Source: Candidatus Heimdallarchaeota archaeon | GTDB taxonomy: Archaea > Asgardarchaeota > Heimdallarchaeia > Heimdallarchaeales > Heimdallarchaeaceae | DNA: 7,166 nt | Direction of reading: 5' to 3' | Assembly: GCA_023135215.1 (NCBI GenBank) | Contig: JAGLTP010000199.1 | Span: forward strand, 1 to 7,166 | Translations under genes and position numbers: made by a program | Shown: positions 5,464-7,166 of the stretch, piece after piece | How positions within the stretch are numbered: position 1 is the first letter of the stretch | Layout of the letters: each line of letters starts with the position of its first letter | Notes under the pieces: generated by a model | What the model was told of the DNA's origin: nothing | The model's database searches: none | The model's input: only the letters and a program-made list of their open reading frames with translations

Positions 5464-5471
5464 TATTTAAA
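5464..5471 (-). promoter_or_regulatory. TATA box of the 4978-5424 wHTH gene
   Basis: TTTAAATA on the minus strand, a textbook archaeal TATA box, centred 43 bp before ATG 5424. The predicted transcript start near 5441 gives a leader of about 17 bases that includes the GAGTGA ribosome site. Confidence 0.6.
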
Positions 5472-5550
5472 GTTAGATATCACGTTAGTCTAGTTTTGGA
5501 CTTTAATAAGTATAAGTATTAAATTTCCTTTCTTCTTCTCTTGAGATCCC

Positions 5551-5572
5551 CACCCCATTTCTTCCACTCGAG
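5551..5572 (-). promoter_or_regulatory. ORB-like box C (weak)
   Basis: On the minus strand: CTCGAGTGGAAG, AAAT, then GGGGTGGGG. It shares AGTGGAA and the GGGGTG string at the same spacing as ORB-A (16 of 22 positions), but the left half of the dyad is degenerate. Alone it would not be convincing; its value comes from box D on the opposite strand of the same gap. Confidence 0.35.
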
Positions 5573-5632
5573 AATTATTTGAAAGAATATAAGTTTTTCT
5601 ATAGTTATAGAGAAACATTTATATAATTAACA

Positions 5633-5650
5633 TTTCACTTGTGATGGGGG
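5633..5650 (+). promoter_or_regulatory. ORB-like box E (very weak)
   Basis: TTTCACTTGTGATGGGGG on the plus strand: a short dyad TCAC-TT-GTGA running into a five-base G-string. It resembles the short TTACACTTGAAA-type mini-ORB I recall from Methanothermobacter, but several positions differ. Confidence 0.2.
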
Positions 5651-5652
5651 AC

Positions 5653-5696
5653 TATGTACATATCATCGTAGACTGTATCTAAAAAATATGTACATA
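5653..5696. repeat. Two copies of palindrome TATGTACATA, 34 bp apart
   Basis: Perfect 10-bp palindromes at 5653-5662 and 5687-5696; the second extends to ATATGTACATAT (5686-5697). The spacing is about three helical turns, and the second copy abuts the TATA-like run before the zinc-ribbon gene. They fit a pair of operator sites for a dimeric regulator. Confidence 0.5.
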
Positions 5697-5706
5697 TATA
5701 TATTTT
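5694..5706 (+). promoter_or_regulatory. TATA-like promoter element of the zinc-ribbon gene
   Basis: ATATATATATTTT; a transcript start about 25 bp on (near 5725) would give a short leader to TTG 5738 or about 80 bases to ATG 5804. It overlaps the edge of the second palindrome and of ORB-like box D. Confidence 0.4.
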
Positions 5707-5728
5707 CTCCAGTTGAAATGATGGGGAG
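5707..5728 (+). promoter_or_regulatory. ORB-like box D
   Basis: On the plus strand: CTCCAGTTGAAATGA, T, then GGGGAG. It matches ORB-A at 18 of 22 ungapped positions, including TCCAGT, GAAATGA and the GGGG string at identical spacing, 2.4 kb away and on the opposite strand. Together with box C it brackets 134 bp of AT-rich DNA with G-strings pointing outward. Part of its G-string (GGGGAGTG) could alternatively be a ribosome-binding site for TTG 5738. Confidence 0.5.
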
Positions 5729-5737
5729 TGTGTCTAC

Positions 5738-6085
5738 TTGTCAATCTATTCTAAATATAACAATAAATTTAAAACTCCATATAACCTTGCTGAAAACGAT
5801 AGCATGGTAACTAGAGTAAAGTTTTGTGCTAAATGTGGGAGACCTGTTAAAGTACAAGTTACTTATTGTGAAGATTGTACTGCTGACTTAACTGCAGGAA
5901 TTCAAGATAGGTGTTCTATCTGTGGTAAGAGCAAATTTATGTCTCCACTAACATATAATAAAAGAATCAAGAAAGTATATTGTAAAGACTGCTTAAACGT
6001 CTTTGTTGCTGGTCTCAAAAGTAAGGAGATCCCTCAAAGAGAAATAAATAAGATGCTAACAAAAGATTTTGTTCCAATTTCCTGA
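5738..6085 (+). CDS. Double zinc-ribbon protein with internally repeated CxxC...CxxC modules
   Basis: A 115-aa protein if started at TTG 5738, 93 aa from ATG 5804. Two zinc modules are visible (numbering from TTG): C30-x2-C33 with C44-x2-C47, and C59-x2-C62 with C82-x2-C85. They look like a tandem duplication, because YCEDCTADLTAGIQ (43-56) parallels YCKDCLNVFVAGLK (81-94). The C-terminal tail (95-115) is charged and probably helical. Such proteins usually bind nucleic acid or act as adaptors in transcription or translation; the specific role is not recognisable. The start is unsure: GGGGAGTG lies seven bases before TTG 5738, but the 22 extra residues before ATG are polar and uncharacteristic, and ATG 5804 has no clear SD. 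The gene is convergent with the permease gene, whose stop lies 13 bp away. Confidence 0.75.
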   Translation: MSIYSKYNNKFKTPYNLAENDSMVTRVKFCAKCGRPVKVQVTYCEDCTADLTAGIQDRCSICGKSKFMSPLTYNKRIKKVYCKDCLNVFVAGLKSKEIPQREINKMLTKDFVPIS

Positions 6086-6098
6086 TTTTAAAAATATA

Positions 6099-7166
6099 CT
6101 AGTTTTTCTTTAATCCACTTCTACTTGCTGCAAGAGATCCTAATGATATTAAGAAAATAAACCATAGAACTACTGCTAGGATAATTAAACCAAATAAAGT
6201 TAGCCTTGAATGCGGAACTAGGAAATATCTAGGAATTATAGAACCAAAATAAGCACCAAAGATTATTCCTGGGATTGTTTGTAGTACAGTTGCTGTATAG
6301 TTAACAGAATGCAATTTTCTCTTTTTTATTCCCAAGTTTGCTAATAACTTGTAATCCTTTATGTAAGATAAAAAGTAGAGGAAGCAGAAAACTATAACCT
6401 GAAAGGAAAAGATAGTGAACAGTCCAATACCTAGAGTGTCGAACATTTGTGAAAATGTTCTATATGTTTTCTGATTTTCTTGTAGTGTTTCTTGAATATC
6501 TTGTATTTTATACCCATAGCTGTTGGATATGGTTAATATTGCATTATAGGTAGTTGAATTTAATTCATCAAATAATAATAGATTTGGTCCATTTACGAAT
6601 GATTCTTGCTTTAGTTTATTTATTGGGAAGTAGATTGTAAACCCTGAAGCGAAGCTATCTATTACTACTCCATTGATCGAATATTGTATTGAACTCCCCA
6701 AGAACTTGAATTTTTCAACTGAACTATTTTCAAACAATATACGATCTAAAGAATCACCAATTACTACTTCTTTCTTTGAAGGATCTGCGTTTGAACCCCA
6801 AACGAATAGCTCATCCTGTAAAAAATTTGTTTTGTATCCTACAATAGTCGCATAAAATGTCCTATTAGACCCAATTAATTCATAGACTCCATCATTTATT
6901 TCAAGATACGGTATTGTTTTTAGTAACATCTTTGTAACAAATACTTCTTGAAATTCAACGTCTAGACTGTCTAATTCTTCAATGAAACTTGAATTAAGAG
7001 GAGGCAGATTACCATTACTTGATACATTTTCGTAAGTATGAAAGGACAAACTTTGATTATAAAAATTCAGGGAATCAGATTCTCCAATTACTAATGAATA
7101 ATCTTGGTTTCTAATATCAAAATGATAGGTATAAGTTTCGTTTACTGTAAGGGGGCTTATAACGAA
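6099..7166 (-). CDS. FtsX/MacB-type membrane protein, C-terminal part (N-terminus beyond window)
   Basis: The frame is open from the window edge at 7166 to the stop at 6099: 355 residues with no start visible. A TTG at 7049 is in frame, but 39 further codons upstream are open and protein-like (for example ETYTYHFDIRNQDYSLVIGE), so it is not the start. Most of the visible part is an extracytoplasmic beta-rich domain of the MacB periplasmic-core type (VVIGDSLDRILF, STTYNAILTISNS). Three C-terminal membrane segments follow: GIGLFTIFSFQVIVFCFLYF, a second around TVLQTIPGIIFGAYFGSII, and a third around LFGLIILAVVLWFIFLISL, ending in a basic tail RSGLKKN. The cytoplasmic loop LANLGIKKRKLHSVN between segments 1 and 2 is the typical FtsX coupling region (LGxxxxx). 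A first membrane segment and partner ATPase would lie outside the window. Likely an ABC-type exporter or mechanotransmission subunit; substrate unknown. Confidence 0.8.
   Translation of the reverse strand, partial: FVISPLTVNETYTYHFDIRNQDYSLVIGESDSLNFYNQSLSFHTYENVSSNGNLPPLNSSFIEELDSLDVEFQEVFVTKMLLKTIPYLEINDGVYELIGSNRTFYATIVGYKTNFLQDELFVWGSNADPSKKEVVIGDSLDRILFENSSVEKFKFLGSSIQYSINGVVIDSFASGFTIYFPINKLKQESFVNGPNLLLFDELNSTTYNAILTISNSYGYKIQDIQETLQENQKTYRTFSQMFDTLGIGLFTIFSFQVIVFCFLYFLSYIKDYKLLANLGIKKRKLHSVNYTATVLQTIPGIIFGAYFGSIIPRYFLVPHSRLTLFGLIILAVVLWFIFLISLGSLAASRSGLKKN

Noticed and set aside
5641..5700. C/D-box small RNA or short leader peptide at GTGATGGGGGACTATG
   Set aside because: C-box-like GTGATGG has no matching CTGA D boxes at the required spacing, and ATG 5654 meets a stop after five codons.

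Overview
The window looks archaeal. It encodes an Orc1/Cdc6 initiator, an M42 (TET/deblocking) aminopeptidase and short winged-helix regulators of archaeal style. Translation signals resemble GGTGAT, TATA boxes resemble TTTAAATA, and transcripts end in T-rich tracts instead of classical hairpins. Base composition is strongly AT-rich. Gene content (Orc1, FtsX-type permease, wHTH regulators, zinc-ribbon protein) would fit an AT-rich Asgard (Heimdallarchaeia-like) or euryarchaeal genome, but I cannot fix the lineage from this sequence.

Layout. 1-811 (-): N-terminal 270 residues of an MTA/SAH-deaminase-type amidohydrolase, cut by the window edge. 876-2099 (-): complete orc1/cdc6. 2220-2534 (-): 104-aa winged-helix regulator. 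2663-3010 (+): small CGKxxCxC...HGPYYYL protein (DUF6788-like). 3011-3640: 630-bp gene-free region that I read as a candidate replication origin. 3641-4774 (+): M42 peptidase. 4775-4977: convergent gap with two near-identical hairpins. 4978-5424 (-): second winged-helix protein. 5425-5737: AT-rich gap with further origin-box-like sequences and a repeated palindrome. 5738-6085 (+): double zinc-ribbon protein. 6099-7166 (-): C-terminal part of an FtsX/MacB-type membrane protein whose start lies beyond the window.

Main result. The 3011-3640 gap, about 1.2 kb from the orc1 start codon, holds two same-orientation sequences with the architecture of archaeal origin recognition boxes (TTCCAnTGGAAAT followed by a G-string). 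These are interleaved with about ten copies of a TGTGAA(C)/(G)TTCACA motif, three of them exactly 22 bp apart and two pairs forming perfect dyads, and are followed by an AT-rich stretch. A second gap, 2.2 kb away, holds a very similar box on the other strand at 5707-5728 and a weaker one at 5551-5572, flanking an AT-rich segment. Together with orc1 this suggests an origin region, possibly bipartite, with an extra repeat family interleaved among the Orc1 boxes. The boxes rest on recognised sequence patterns; the function of the TGTGAAC family is unknown.
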